Source: Kluyvera genomosp. 3 (lineage in GTDB: Bacteria > Pseudomonadota > Gammaproteobacteria > Enterobacterales > Enterobacteriaceae). Taken from it: a stretch of DNA of 64,000 nt. The position numbers and the translations under genes are program-made. Location: NCBI GenBank assembly GCA_002211745.1, contig CP022114.1, positions 2,078,645 to 2,142,644 on the forward strand. The letters are read 5' to 3'. How positions within the stretch are numbered: position 1 is the first letter of the stretch; the number at the start of each line of letters is the position of its first letter. The notes below the pieces were generated by a model. That model saw nothing but the letters and a program-made list of their open reading frames with translations, made no database searches and was not told the DNA's origin. Positions 1-10,359 of this stretch are shown here, piece after piece.

Positions 1-64
1 AGTCATGTTATAGTCACTAATATATTCAAGCAAGTAACCACAGTCCTAATTCCGAGTATAAAGT

Positions 65-346
65 ATGTTTTGTGTGATTTATCGTAGTTCTAAACGTGAT
101 CAAACCTATTTGTATGTCGAAAAAAAAGACGATTTCTCTCGCGTCCCGGAAGAACTGATGCAGGGCTTCGGCCAGCCGCAGCTGGCGATGCTGTTGCCGC
201 TGGACGGACGCAAGAAGCTTATCAATGCCGATCTGGAAAAGGTAAAACAGGCGTTAAAAGATCAGGGCTATTATTTACAGATGCCACCGCCGCCTGAAAA
301 TCTGTTGAAACAGCATCTGGCCGACGTCAAAAATAAGGGCGAATAG
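65..346 (+). CDS. ycgL: YcgL domain protein
   Basis: Intact 93-residue protein that matches E. coli YcgL along its whole length ([20 protein letters not shown] at the N-terminus, a [10 protein letters not shown] segment near the C-terminus). The family is a small cytoplasmic alpha/beta protein of unknown biochemical role, conserved in gammaproteobacteria. Some E. coli annotations start upstream, but the sequence before this ATG is not conserved, so I take MFCV as the start. It leads the conserved ycgL-ycgM-ycgN block. Identity is secure, function unknown. Confidence 0.93.
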   Translation: MFCVIYRSSKRDQTYLYVEKKDDFSRVPEELMQGFGQPQLAMLLPLDGRKKLINADLEKVKQALKDQGYYLQMPPPPENLLKQHLADVKNKGE

Positions 347-400
347 TTTTCGCTTCCGGCTAATGTCTGTTCCTGGTTACACAACAAATAAGGGAAAAGT

Positions 401-1060
401 ATGTATCAACATCATAACTGGCAGGGTGCGCTGCTGGATTACCCGGTAAGCAAAGTTGTCTGTGTTGGCAGTAATTATGCAAAGCATATCCAGGAGATGG
501 GCAGCGCGACGCCGGAAGAGCCCGTGCTGTTTATTAAGCCAGAAACCGCACTCTGCGACTTGCGCCAGCCGCTGATTCTGCCGCAGGGCCTGGGCTCTGT
601 GCACCATGAAGTCGAGCTGGCGGTGCTGATTGGCGCGACGCTGCGTCAGGCGACGGAAGATCACGTCATGCAGGCTATTGCGGGTTATGGTGTCGCGCTG
701 GACCTCACGCTGCGCGACGTGCAGAGCAAAATGAAAAAGGCCGGGCAACCGTGGGAAAAAGCGAAAGGCTTTGATAATTCCTGCCCGATCTCCGGTTTTA
801 TCCCGGCGGCAGCCTTCGAAGGCGACCCGCAAAATACCACGCTGGGCCTGAAGGTGAACGGCGAGGTGCGTCAGCAGGGCTCGACGGCGGATATGATCCA
901 CAAAATCGTACCGCTGATTGCCTACATGAGCCGCTTCTTCACCCTCAAGCCGGGCGACGTGGTGCTGACCGGTACGCCGGAAGGCGTCGGCCCGCTCCAC
1001 GGTGGTGATGAACTGGACGTGCTGTTTAACGGCTATTCTCTGACAACCCGCGTGCTGTAA
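401..1060 (+). CDS. ycgM: Fumarylacetoacetate hydrolase family protein YcgM
   Basis: Intact 219-residue FAH-fold protein, the same length as E. coli YcgM. The FAH core is visible: the metal-binding HHEVELAVLIG segment near residue 70 and the C-terminal GDVVLTGTPEGVGP loop that closes the active site. FAH-family enzymes cleave or decarboxylate beta-keto acids or act as acylpyruvases or oxaloacetate decarboxylases using a divalent metal; the substrate cannot be read from the sequence. It lies 54 bases after ycgL and is followed by ycgN on the same strand, as in E. coli. Confidence 0.93.
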   Translation: MYQHHNWQGALLDYPVSKVVCVGSNYAKHIQEMGSATPEEPVLFIKPETALCDLRQPLILPQGLGSVHHEVELAVLIGATLRQATEDHVMQAIAGYGVALDLTLRDVQSKMKKAGQPWEKAKGFDNSCPISGFIPAAAFEGDPQNTTLGLKVNGEVRQQGSTADMIHKIVPLIAYMSRFFTLKPGDVVLTGTPEGVGPLHGGDELDVLFNGYSLTTRVL

Positions 1061-1153
1061 TCCCTGCTTGCCGCCCCAATCGGGCGGCAAAACTTGCATC
1101 CCTGTGCCAGACTGGTTATAAGAAGCACCCTGATTTTTGATGTGGACATCCCG

Positions 1154-1600
1154 ATGAGCGAATTACCTTTCTGGCAGAGCAAGACCCTTGACGACATGAC
1201 CGATGCCGAATGGGAGTCGCTGTGCGACGGCTGCGGCCAGTGCTGCCTGCACAAGCTGATGGATGAAGACACCGACGAAATTTACTTCACCAACGTTGCC
1301 TGCAAACAGCTAAACATCAAGACCTGTCAATGCCGTAACTACGAACGCCGTTTCGACTATGAGCCGGACTGTATCAAGCTGACCCGCGATAACCTGCCTA
1401 CCTTCGAGTGGCTGCCGCATACCTGCGCGTATCGTCTGCTGGCGGAAGGTCAACCGCTGCCGCAGTGGCATCCGCTGATAACCGGTTCAAAAGCCGCGAT
1501 GCATGGCGAGCGTATTTCTGTGCGTCATATTGCGGTGAAGGAGTCAGAAGTGCGTGACTGGCAAGACCATATCTTAAATAAACCAGAATGGGCTGACTAA
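1154..1600 (+). CDS. ycgN: UPF0260 cysteine-cluster protein YcgN
   Basis: 148-residue protein of the YkgJ-type zinc/iron-chelating family. The signature CDGCGQCC cluster sits near residue 24, with further cysteines in NVAC and KTCQCRNYE and a conserved PDCIKLT. I start at the ATG at 1154 ([10 protein letters not shown]), which aligns with the E. coli protein; an in-frame ATG 60 bases upstream adds unconserved sequence. Role unknown, probably binding a metal or Fe-S centre in the cytoplasm. No damage seen. Confidence 0.92.
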   Translation: MSELPFWQSKTLDDMTDAEWESLCDGCGQCCLHKLMDEDTDEIYFTNVACKQLNIKTCQCRNYERRFDYEPDCIKLTRDNLPTFEWLPHTCAYRLLAEGQPLPQWHPLITGSKAAMHGERISVRHIAVKESEVRDWQDHILNKPEWAD

Positions 1601-1672
1601 CGTCCGATTTCGTGCTTCATTCTCGCTTTTTACGCTTCCGTTAATAAAATCACTCCTTAATTCCTGCACTCT

Positions 1673-1693
1673 GCCGATAGAGATATTATCGGC
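1673..1693. repeat. 7-bp inverted repeat with 7-nt spacer
   Basis: GCCGATA and TATCGGC arms separated by GAGATAT, 72 bases after ycgN and 19 bases before a small open frame. It could be an operator or a weak terminator; no T-run follows. One arm resembles a sigma-28 -10 box, but I see no matching -35 box at the right distance. Confidence 0.45.
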
Positions 1694-1711
1694 ATCGGTG
1701 TGGGGATGGAC

Positions 1712-1870
1712 ATGCGTAGTTCAATAAAGCTGTTAGTACTTGCGGTTATGATCAATCTGGGTGGTTGGGGTTACTGCTGGTCGCCGGTTATGGCATCGGG
1801 ACATTGGCGGGGATTTGGTAGGAGAGGGGCCAGCAGCGATAGCATCGCCACTGGCTCAAACGACAATTAA
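1712..1870 (+). CDS. Possible small membrane protein (probably frameshifted)
   Basis: ATG preceded by a GGGGATGG-like ribosome site opens a frame reading [20 protein letters not shown], which looks like a membrane segment. In the frame as given it runs 52 residues into non-hydrophobic sequence. A shift near 1775 gives instead a continuation of the hydrophobic stretch ([15 protein letters not shown]) ending at a TAG at 1819-1821, which looks more natural. This position holds hlyE/umuDC in E. coli; none of those genes is visible here. I do not recognise the protein, and it may not be real. Confidence 0.35.
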   Translation: MRSSIKLLVLAVMINLGGWGYCWSPVMASGHWRGFGRRGASSDSIATGSNDN

Positions 1871-2397
1871 CGGCCAAACAGGTCGCGGCGTTTCGGTTTA
1901 AACGGCTGGGCAATCAGCACCAGTAGCGCCACGATCAGGTAGGCGGCAAAAATACCCACCAGCCACTGCGGCATCTCCAGCGATAAGAATTCCCACTGGC
2001 GCACAGAGCAATCGCCGGAAGCGACGAACACCTGAGGCAGCCACTTATCAAGCGGCAGCCAGCTCGGGAAACGGGCCATAAAATCACAGGTCATAAACGG
2101 CGACGGATGCAGTTGAATCATCGTGTGCTCCCAGGCCAGCTGCAGCCCGCGGAAGGCGCTATACAGCCAAATCAGCAGCGCCACATAGCGTAGCGGGCTT
2201 TTCGGTGCGATAGCGCCGACAATCCCGGCGCCCATCACGCCAAACAGCGCGCAGCGCTCGTAAATACACAGGACGCACGGCTTTAACAGCATTACATGCT
2301 GGAACCATAATGCCACTAACTCAAGCGCAAAAGCGGTTAACGCCAGTAATAACCAGGCACTGCGGCCACGTGAGCTCTGGTTTAAATATCGCAACAT
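1867..2397 (-). CDS. dsbB: Disulfide bond formation protein B
   Basis: Inner-membrane quinone reductase that re-oxidises periplasmic DsbA and passes electrons to ubiquinone or menaquinone. The 176 residues equal the E. coli length. Four membrane segments and both redox pairs are present: CVLC near residues 41-44, and the periplasmic pair in MTCDF and SGDCS (about 104 and 130). The quinone-site Arg follows in [10 protein letters not shown] chose the ATG at 2397 (MLRYLNQ) because it matches E. coli; a longer frame upstream adds 25 unconserved residues. Intact. Confidence 0.96.
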   Translation of the reverse strand: MLRYLNQSSRGRSAWLLLALTAFALELVALWFQHVMLLKPCVLCIYERCALFGVMGAGIVGAIAPKSPLRYVALLIWLYSAFRGLQLAWEHTMIQLHPSPFMTCDFMARFPSWLPLDKWLPQVFVASGDCSVRQWEFLSLEMPQWLVGIFAAYLIVALLVLIAQPFKPKRRDLFGR

Positions 2398-2536
2398 AAT
2401 CATTTCCCTGGAACGTGCTTTGAAAACGCAGTGTAAACGAAAACGATAGCCCTGCCATCTGGCTATACGCAATAATTCGTAAATGATGATGCAATGCCCG
2501 CGATAAAACCGACGGGCATCGATAAACGCCGCTATA

Positions 2537-4088
2537 TTAGTGGGTTATTGTGGCAAGTACTAATACTCCCTTATTCATCATCCAGTCAATCATCGGCTGC
2601 AGGGTAAACTCAACGCACAGCAGGCCGACCAGCGTCAGCACAATCGTATACGGCAACGCCATCCACACCATACGGCCATAGGAAAGGCGGATGAGCGGCG
2701 CAAGCGCGGAGGTGAGCAGGAACAGGAATGCCGCCTGACCGTTTGGCGTGGCGACCGACGGCAGGTTAGTACCGGTGTTGATAGCGACGGCCAGCAGCTC
2801 GAACTGACGCAGATCGATCGCACCGTTATCGAGCGCCGTTTTGGCCTCGTTGATATACACGGTACCCACGAAGACGTTATCCGAAATCGACGACAGCAGA
2901 CCGTTAAACAGATAAAACAGCGAACGTTGGGCGTGCGGTGAAGCTTGCAGCACGAAGTCGATAATCGGCGCAAACAGGTGTTGATCGATAATCACCGCCA
3001 CGACGGCGAAGAACACCGTTAGCAGTGCGGTAAACGGCAACGCTTCGGTAAACGCCTTACCAATCGCGTGCTCGTCGGTAATGCCGGTAAATGAGGTCGC
3101 GAAGATAATCACCGACAGGCCAATCAGCCCCACCTCCGCCAGATGTAACGCCAGCGCCAGCACCAGCCAGACGCCAATAATCCCCTGAACGATGAGGCGC
3201 ATGCTCTCCTGGCGTGAGCGCTGCTTGCGGCTACGCTCGTCGAAATCATGAAGAATTTGACGAACGGGTTCGGGTAGTTCGGCGCCATAGCCAAAAGCTT
3301 TAAACTTTTCCAAAAGCAGACAGGTGATCAGGCCGCAGACAAAGACCGGAACGGTGACAGGGGACATGCGCAGGAAAAACTCACCAAAATGCCAGCCCGC
3401 CACCTTAGCGATAATCAGGTTCTGTGGCTCGCCGACCATCGTCATGACGCCGCCAACGCGGTCCCCACACCGGCGTGCATCATCAGGCTGCGCAGGAACG
3501 CGCGGAACTGCTCCAGTACCACGCGCGAGTGTTTATCAATATGGCTGTCGTCCAGCAGGTCGTCATCATCCGGTCGCGCGGAAACCACCCGATGATAGAT
3601 GCTGTAGAAGCCGACCGCGACGCTGATGATCACGGCGACCACCGTCAAGGCATCGAGGAATGCCGACAGAAACGCGGCGGCAAGACAGAAGGCCAGCGAC
3701 AGCAGCCGTTTACTACGAATGGTCAGCAGCAAACGGGTAAAGATGAACAGCAGCAGCTGTTTCATAAAGTAGATGCCGGCGACCATAAAGATCAGCAGCA
3801 GCAGGACTTCCAGATTAGCCGCCACCTCGTTGCGCACGTGTTCAGCGGACGTCATGCCGATAAATACGGCCTCAATAGCCAGCAGCCCGCCGGAATCAGT
3901 GGGTAACACTTCAACGCCATGGCCAGGGTGAAGATAAACTCCACCACCAGTAGCCATCCGGCGACAAACGGATTGATCAAAAACACCAGTGGATTGATCA
4001 CTAAGAAAATAAGCAGCAGTAATTTGTACCAATCCGGTGACTGACCAAGAAAGTTGCGCCACAGGGCGCGACCGTAAGAGATTTCCAT
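2537..4088 (-). CDS. nhaB: Na+/H+ antiporter NhaB (two frameshifts in the sequence)
   Basis: Inner-membrane sodium/proton antiporter, about 517 residues after repair (E. coli 513), starting [20 protein letters not shown]. The protein is read in three frames. One G appears lost near 3895 (in PGGLLAIEA) and one near 3452 (in [12 protein letters not shown]); restoring both gives an uninterrupted match to NhaB through to the C-terminal membrane helices. It is divergent from fadR, as in E. coli. I regard the shifts as sequencing errors because each falls in a GG/GGG run and the protein is otherwise fully conserved. Confidence 0.9.
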
Positions 4089-4251
4089 GACAATCGTCTT
4101 CCTCCTGAAAAGATGACATTTTTTACCATTAAAACAGATATACCGCCAGAATTCCCCCGGCGTGCACCTTTTCCGTCCGGCCACGAAATATGAAAAATGA
4201 AACGGCGATCCCTTTTTAATTCCGTTGCCCTGCTATCTGCTCAATGTTGGC

Positions 4252-4268
4252 TCTGGTATGATGAGTCC
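4252..4268. promoter_or_regulatory. Putative FadR autoregulatory operator upstream of fadR
   Basis: TCTGGTATGATGAGTCC, 32 bases before the fadR start, keeps the sequence I remember from the E. coli fadR promoter, and its first half resembles the CTGGT arm of FadR sites. From memory and pattern only: autoregulation by FadR is an inference. Confidence 0.45.
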
Positions 4269-4299
4269 AATTGCAACGCTGTGTAATGGAATTTTTACT

Positions 4300-5018
4300 A
4301 TGGTCATTAAGGCGCAAAGCCCGGCGGGTTTCGCGGAAGAGTATATTGTCGAAAGCATCTGGAATAACCGTTTTCCACCTGGGTCGATTCTTCCGGCAGA
4401 ACGCGAACTCTCTGAATTAATTGGGGTTACCCGTACTACCTTACGTGAAGTGTTGCAACGCCTGGCGCGAGATGGCTGGTTGACGATTCAGCACGGTAAG
4501 CCAACGAAGGTCAACAATTTTTGGGAGACATCCGGGCTTAATATCCTGGAGACGCTGGCGCGTCTCGATCATGACAGCGTGCCGCAGCTGATTGATAATC
4601 TGCTGTCAGTGCGCACCAATATCGCCACCATCTATATTCGTACCGCATTCCGTCAGCATCCGGAAAAAGCGCTGGAAGTGCTGGCGACAACGCGTGAAGT
4701 TGCCGACCATGCCGACGCTTTTGCTGAACTGGATTACAGCGTGTTCCGTGGTCTGGCGTTTGCCTCCGGTAATCCGATCTATGGCCTGATCCTCAACGGG
4801 ATGAAAGGGCTCTATACGCGTTTGGGACGCCACTATTTCTCCAGCCCGGAAGCGCGTGCGCTGGGCCTGGGCTTCTATCATAAGCTGATTGAGCTGTGTG
4901 AGAAGGGCGAGTACGAGAAGGTCTATGAGACGGTGCGCCGCTACGGGCACGAAAGTGGCGAGATCTGGCATCGTATGCAGAAGTCGCTGCCGGGGATTTA
5001 TCCCTGCATGGACGTTAA
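4300..5018 (+). CDS. fadR: Fatty-acid metabolism regulator FadR (3'-end frameshift)
   Basis: GntR-family acyl-CoA-responsive regulator: represses fad degradation genes and activates fabA/fabB. Residues 1-72 form the winged HTH ([20 protein letters not shown]), and the rest is the acyl-CoA-binding helical domain. As written, the frame changes after QKSLPG and runs on to 5049. Adding one G to the GGGG run at 4992-4995 gives the proper end, [10 protein letters not shown] and TAA at 5016, and exactly the E. coli length of 239 residues. The ATG at 4300 ([10 protein letters not shown]) matches the family start. Confidence 0.94.
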
Positions 5019-5095
5019 CAATAAACGGGTCATACGCAACACTGATTGAGTCAGTAAAATAATCGGTTGAACGTTCCGGATGGTTGTCGCCAATA

Positions 5096-5126
5096 GCCTC
5101 ATCACTTCTCTGATGGGGCTTTTTTG
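5096..5126 (+). terminator. Rho-independent terminator after fadR
   Basis: GCCTCATCA stem, CTTCTC loop, TGATGGGGC (one G-U pair), then a run of six T. It lies 78 bases after the corrected fadR stop. Confidence 0.85.
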
Positions 5127-5300
5127 CTGCTAGTCTGATTTTACTATATCCAGTGCGCGTAGCCCGTACGCATGATTTTCTCGGGCGCTTGATGTCAGTG
5201 ATACAGCTAAGACACATAAACGTAATATTCCCTGGCTGTTGATTGTAGGGCTGCCTACAAGTTCAAGTGGTGGGTCGAATATGTAATGTTGGTAGGTAAG

Positions 5301-5334
5301 TTAAAAGCGGTAGATACAAATCTACCGCTTTTAA
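5301..5334 (-). terminator. Terminator of the autotransporter gene
   Basis: Perfect 15-bp inverted repeat TTAAAAGCGGTAGAT with a 4-nt loop (ACAA), 4 bases beyond the autotransporter stop. Both arms are A/T-rich at their outer ends, so it can work in either direction. Confidence 0.85.
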
Positions 5335-5337
5335 ATA

Positions 5338-8300
5338 TTACCAGTTCACCCTAACGCCTAGATTACCGGCAAAACCATGCATATTCCCTTCAAAGTCATG
5401 CTGATATTTCATATCAGCATATAACGATGCGTTTTTGGTGATATCACCGGTAAAACCACCGCCTAGTTCATACCATTGATCAGAGTAATTTTGGTTCATT
5501 CTCACTGAGCTCACAGTGACGTCTGGCGAACGACCAATATTGGTGAGAACGTTTGCCGTCAAATATGGATGCGCTTTGGAGGTTTTAACACTATCATAAC
5601 CGAGTCGTCCGCCTATGCGAGCGAGGCCTGAGTTATCTGATGTTGATTTAACATAGGCAATACCATCATTTGTCGCATCTAAATGAAGGTATTGATACAT
5701 TAGCTGAACTTGAGGTTCCAGATACAAACCGTTGGTATATTTGAACGGCTTACCCGCTTCCACAGATAAAGTTATACCATCACCATTCTGGGTAGCATCA
5801 CTACCGTAAATACTATTATAATCATTACGATAATGAGTATATTGAGCCACAGTATCTAAATACACATCATTTGAAAAATATGATGTGTAATAAGCGCCAA
5901 AACCGTAGCCTTTAGAGTTGATCTTACCTGTCGTGGTCGATCTATTTTTATATATTCCGCGAGCAGAATCCTTAGCAGAAGTACTCACTTGCCCGAATGT
6001 GGCAAATACACCACTATGTACTCTGGTGCCATCCTCGGCAAATTTGTTATAAAGATCGCCGCCGAGCTGAGCAAACCAGGTATCGGCATCATAGTTAAAA
6101 CGATCTGCGCTGGATTTTGTTTCACCTCCGCCAATACGCCCCAAGCTCCCTGAGGCATATTGCTTTCTTTTTTAATGTTTTCCTGTTCACCAACCCTTTC
6201 ATGCAAAGTACCAATGGTCTGATAACCATACATGCGGTTTAAGTATGGGCGATAACGTAGCCAGGCACTGATGGGTTATATGATGGCTTCGATGTTGGGG
6301 TCGGAGTCGGGTTTGGGGTCGGGTTCGTCTCTGGCGTTGGCTCTAAAGTCGAACGCAAATACCATCCATTGCCAGATTGGCCACCGTTATATGCAAGATA
6401 TTCATATGCACCAGCTACAACAGGTTTTGATAGCGCTATGGAAGTGGAGTCCTGACCACTGATGGACGCAAGTTTAATTCCATCGTTTACCGTCAGTGCG
6501 CCATTTCCACCAATCTGATTGATATTGATCTTATAGCTACCCGTGGCATCGCCGTTAACTATAACTTTATCTGTAACTGAGTTAGAGTCACCTTCATTAA
6601 GAACAGTATTAAATTTTATTGTTCCATTATTCCCGGATAAAGAATTAGTCGTAATGTTCTTAACATCATTAACACTACTACTTTGGAAGTTAACCAAGGC
6701 GTTATTTAATGTAATGGTTTCAGCATTTGAGTCTCCAGTCACATTCCATTGACTACTATTGGAAATGTTAAGACTTGTCATATCAACAGATTTACCTGTC
6801 CAGACAGCGCTATTATTCAGTGAAAGTGAAGCCGTAGATGACGATGTGTTAAGCGCATCTCCCATGATTACAGAGTTATTATCAGCGGTGACATCTAACT
6901 CTGCTGCGCCAGTATTATTAATAAATACCCATTGTTAACGGTTGCATTAACCCCATTTAACTCGATTGTGCCGTCGCCTTCTATAGCATAAATAGACTCA
7001 CCAGCAAGTGAAGATAATTCACCACCAGTCATTGAAAGCGTAGATACACCACGATTTTGCAGAATCGCTGGACTTTGTATGCTATTTTCGGTTTTTACGG
7101 TTGTATTATTAAGAACTACATTGCCACCTTCAAGAGAAACACCAGGGGAATAGTTGCCTTTGGTCTCAAATGCACTATTCGTCGCATTGATCGTGCCACC
7201 AGAAACAGCCCGTACGGCGGCTGAAATATGATTTTCGGTAAGTATATTTGAATTGCTAATATTGGCTACTGCACCATCCCTTGTCATAAGACCGGCAGCA
7301 GATGAATTTTTTGTGTTTATATAGCTATCAGTAACATTGGTGGTGGCTCCTTGGTTTATGGCATATACGCCAAGGGCGCCAAATCCTGAAGTTGAAATGT
7401 TCGTTTTTGAGAGCGATACAACTGTTGGGTTGTTCACATCACCATTGCCATCTACATAAACACCATGAATGTTCGCACCTGTTGTGTTGACATTTATGGA
7501 ATCAGTACCCTGAAGCGAAATATGACTTCCGGAGGCAGCATAAATCGCAGATGTTGTGAATATGGACGATGATGAATTCTTTTCTACAACACCATTCCCT
7601 GACAATGTGATTGTGCTGCTATCTGTAGCAGATATAGCCGACGCATCGTCACCCGTACTTACAATGTTGAATTGATCGCGAATTTCGATGTTACTATTAT
7701 CTTGAGCAACAACCGCCGCTGAACCACTTCCAGTTGAGTTAATACTTAAGAGACCTTGTGAGCTCACTTTTCCTGAATTACTGGCGTAGATGCCAGAAGA
7801 GTCATCACCAGTAGTGTTGATTGATACGCTATTGAGTTCTGACACTCCACCTGCTATAGCAGAAATACCATCGGCACTCGTACCGCTGGTAGTGATAGAT
7901 GAATCTTGTATCGCGCCATGGCTATTGCTGCCCAGTAATTTAATACCGTCTGCATCTGCCCCGGATGTATTTACGGTTGAGTCGCTAAGCGAAAAATCAT
8001 CACCTACAAATACGCCATTAGCATTTGCGCCAGATGTGGAGATTGCTAAATTACTGCCATGCACGGTAGTACCCACACCATTTGCGTCCATTGAGATACC
8101 ATGCGCGGTATCCCCAACTGTTTTGATATTTAATTTAGACGATGATGTGCCATTAAGTACGATGCTTGCCCGTTTGATGCAGAAACTGCAGACGAGTTTA
8201 CCCCGCCTCCGGAGGGAGAAGAGATGAGGTCTGAATCAGTCCTCCAGCATTGATAACTACCGCTGTTCCGCTTCCGTTAGCTTCAATTGCGCTATATGGG

Positions 8301-8776
8301 CCGTTAACTGATGCATCATTGTTAGCCGTTACGTTTAATGTTCCGCCAGAAACGTCAACTTTACCGCCGTTCAATGCATATATGCCATATGAGCTTCCAT
8401 TCGCTGTAATACTGAGGCCCCCTGACTAGTTACAGAGGAATCGGTACCATCCACTTTAATCCCGGATGAATCATTGCCCGATGTCGTGATAATTGAGTTG
8501 CCATTGAGATTGACTGTTCCCCCGATTGGGCAAGCACCCCTCGGAGTTACCTCCTGTGGTAGAAATATTCAATGTACCTGATGACAGAATAGATCCTGCA
8601 TTCAGAGCATGTAGCTCAGGAGTATTAGAAGTATTGCTTACCGATGAATGGTTCACTGGTAAGTTAACTGACGTGCTGTCGGCTATCGTTTGGGCCTTAG
8701 CAATTTCAGTTGATGTTGACAGAAGAATACCAATCATTATTGATATTTTAGATAACTTAGTATTTAAGCAAGACAT
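5338..8776 (-). CDS. Classical (type Va) autotransporter adhesin with repeat passenger, multiply frameshifted
   Basis: About 1,150 residues after repair. The start at 8776 (MSCLNTKLSK) has an AAGGAG site 6 bases upstream and a signal peptide ending near EIAKAQ. The passenger consists of imperfect repeats of about 20-25 residues around TSGxxADGI/TTGDDSSGI, the pattern of a beta-helix. A Pro/Thr-rich linker (PTPETNPTPNPTPTPTS, about 6290-6330) leads to a C-terminal autotransporter barrel of roughly 270 residues ending GVRVNW. The reading frame changes at several places (about 8540, 8400, 8220, 8165, 6900, 6235, 6140), so neither the sequence nor the exact length is reliable. Real decay cannot be excluded here, because no close homolog is known to me. 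Base composition is clearly more AT-rich than the flanking core genes. The gene lies between fadR and spoVR, which are adjacent in E. coli, and next to two regulators, so it is probably acquired. Confidence 0.8.
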
Positions 8777-9685
8777 TGATGCTCCTTGATTTCCATATGT
8801 CTCTAAAACCTCACGACGAATGCAGTGAAGTTCATTTTTATCTGAATAATATGTAATTGCCTGAGCAATATTAGAAAATACCAATAGCTCGTGACATGAC
8901 TTAGTTATGTATAGTTCCACGCAGGAGAAACATCAAGTTACATAATTTTACACCACAAGTATACTATGGTTATTAACGCTATCAATTTCCAAAAGACATG
9001 AAAATTCCTAAACTGCTTACCAGAGAAAATCGCTTTTGAATTCCGTATGTTATTGATTTTTATATATTGTTATTTCTGATTATTTGTCTTGCGCGATCTC
9101 TTTTAGTTTTACCTTCCCCCCGACTAACATATCAATTTATTAAAAAAATTCCGGTGGTTGATTGACGAGGATTATCGTAACTGATTGATGTTCAGGTGCT
9201 ATTTTTCCTGGTGGTTGAGTTTTGTTTATTCCCATTATTGATGTAGAAAAGATGGAATTGGTCAATAAACTTGAGGTGTAAGATGCTGCAAGCAAAATGG
9301 AAAATCGAGGTGCAACGCCTGATTTAATAACGGAATAAATTATTTCTCGTTTAATGAATCGCCAGGCATTTTGGCCTTTACTGTAAATTTATGTAAAGAT
9401 AGTATTCAAATGACACTGCCATGTACATGAGCATCAAGAACCATCTAGTCATAAACTTCATAAAATAAAAACAGGGCATGGTGTTTATCATGCACAATTC
9501 TTAAAAATCGGAATTAAATATTGCCAATATCACAACAGGCAAATGCTTGAACCACAAAGGTGTTGTATATTACCTAATAATTTCATTTGATTTCATTAGG
9601 TTACCATTTCGATATGAAATTAATTAATTCCCATCTTGCAAGCAAAGTATTTGCCATGTGAATATACTTACATCGGGCAAGCTAA
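8777..9685. other. AT-rich intergenic region, about 900 bp
   Basis: Divergent control region between the autotransporter (minus) and the two regulators (plus). It is strongly AT-rich, with many TTATT/AATTAAT tracts typical of H-NS-silenced DNA. I found only very short open frames and no convincing RNA gene. Promoters are presumably here, but I cannot place them. Confidence 0.6.
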
Positions 9686-10354
9686 TTGAACATAGATGTC
9701 AAAACTCCACTTTCTATAACGAGAATTTTGCATATGATGAAACCGAATGATGAAATGAAGTTAATTATCTCTAAATGGTTATCATCAGGAGCTGCGCGCA
9801 TCATAATAAAAAGTGAAATTGGAATTGAGCGCACGTTAGGGGTAAAACCAAACAATACTGACTTCGTCTTTCTTACAGAAGGCGCTATGGATATCAGAAG
9901 AACGATGGATGACCTGGTATTCTGTACGGCACTTGCTCCTTACATAATGAGTGGTACCGATCACCCTGAAAGTGAAGCGTACTTTTATGGTGAGATAAGA
10001 GCACATTCAGTAGCCTATAGGATAAAAAAAGAAACCGCATTAAGCATAGTAGAGAAATTCAATTTATTCAGAGAGTTATGGATAGTTGAAAAGTATAAAT
10101 CTCAAGCTATATGGCGTCGGGATGCGAATCTTAATGGGGCATCAGTTAAACAAGCAATAGGAGAACTTATTACTGTACTGAGCATGCTTCCGCCAGAGTT
10201 CAGAAAATCAATATCTGTTTATAAATTTCTTCAGGAAAGAACAAAATATTCAAAGAGCACGATAATGCGCGTTGTGAATCATTACAGAGATAATGGTCAA
10301 CTAGATATTAAAAATGGAATGATTATCGAATGGAGTCCTAAAGAGAAAGGATAA
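9686..10354 (+). CDS. IprA/YaiV-like winged-helix regulator (adhesin locus pair, first member)
   Basis: 222-residue protein with a Crp-fold-like N-terminal sensory part and a C-terminal winged helix (KFLQERTKYSKSTIMRVVNH near residues 175-195, then a DIKNGMIIEW wing). The layout matches the protein at 46002-46688. The frame begins at TTG 9686; the ATG pair at 9734-9739 (MMKPNDEMKL) is an equally reasonable start. It is followed after 5 bases by a LuxR-like gene, so the two are co-transcribed. I infer that it regulates the neighbouring autotransporter. No cyclic-nucleotide-binding signature is visible, so it is not a true Crp. Confidence 0.65.
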   Translation: MNIDVKTPLSITRILHMMKPNDEMKLIISKWLSSGAARIIIKSEIGIERTLGVKPNNTDFVFLTEGAMDIRRTMDDLVFCTALAPYIMSGTDHPESEAYFYGEIRAHSVAYRIKKETALSIVEKFNLFRELWIVEKYKSQAIWRRDANLNGASVKQAIGELITVLSMLPPEFRKSISVYKFLQERTKYSKSTIMRVVNHYRDNGQLDIKNGMIIEWSPKEKG

Positions 10355-10359
10355 GTGCT

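Noticed and set aside
377-1099. 240-codon minus-strand frame over ycgM
   Set aside because: Lies wholly antisense to a fully conserved gene and has no recognisable domain.
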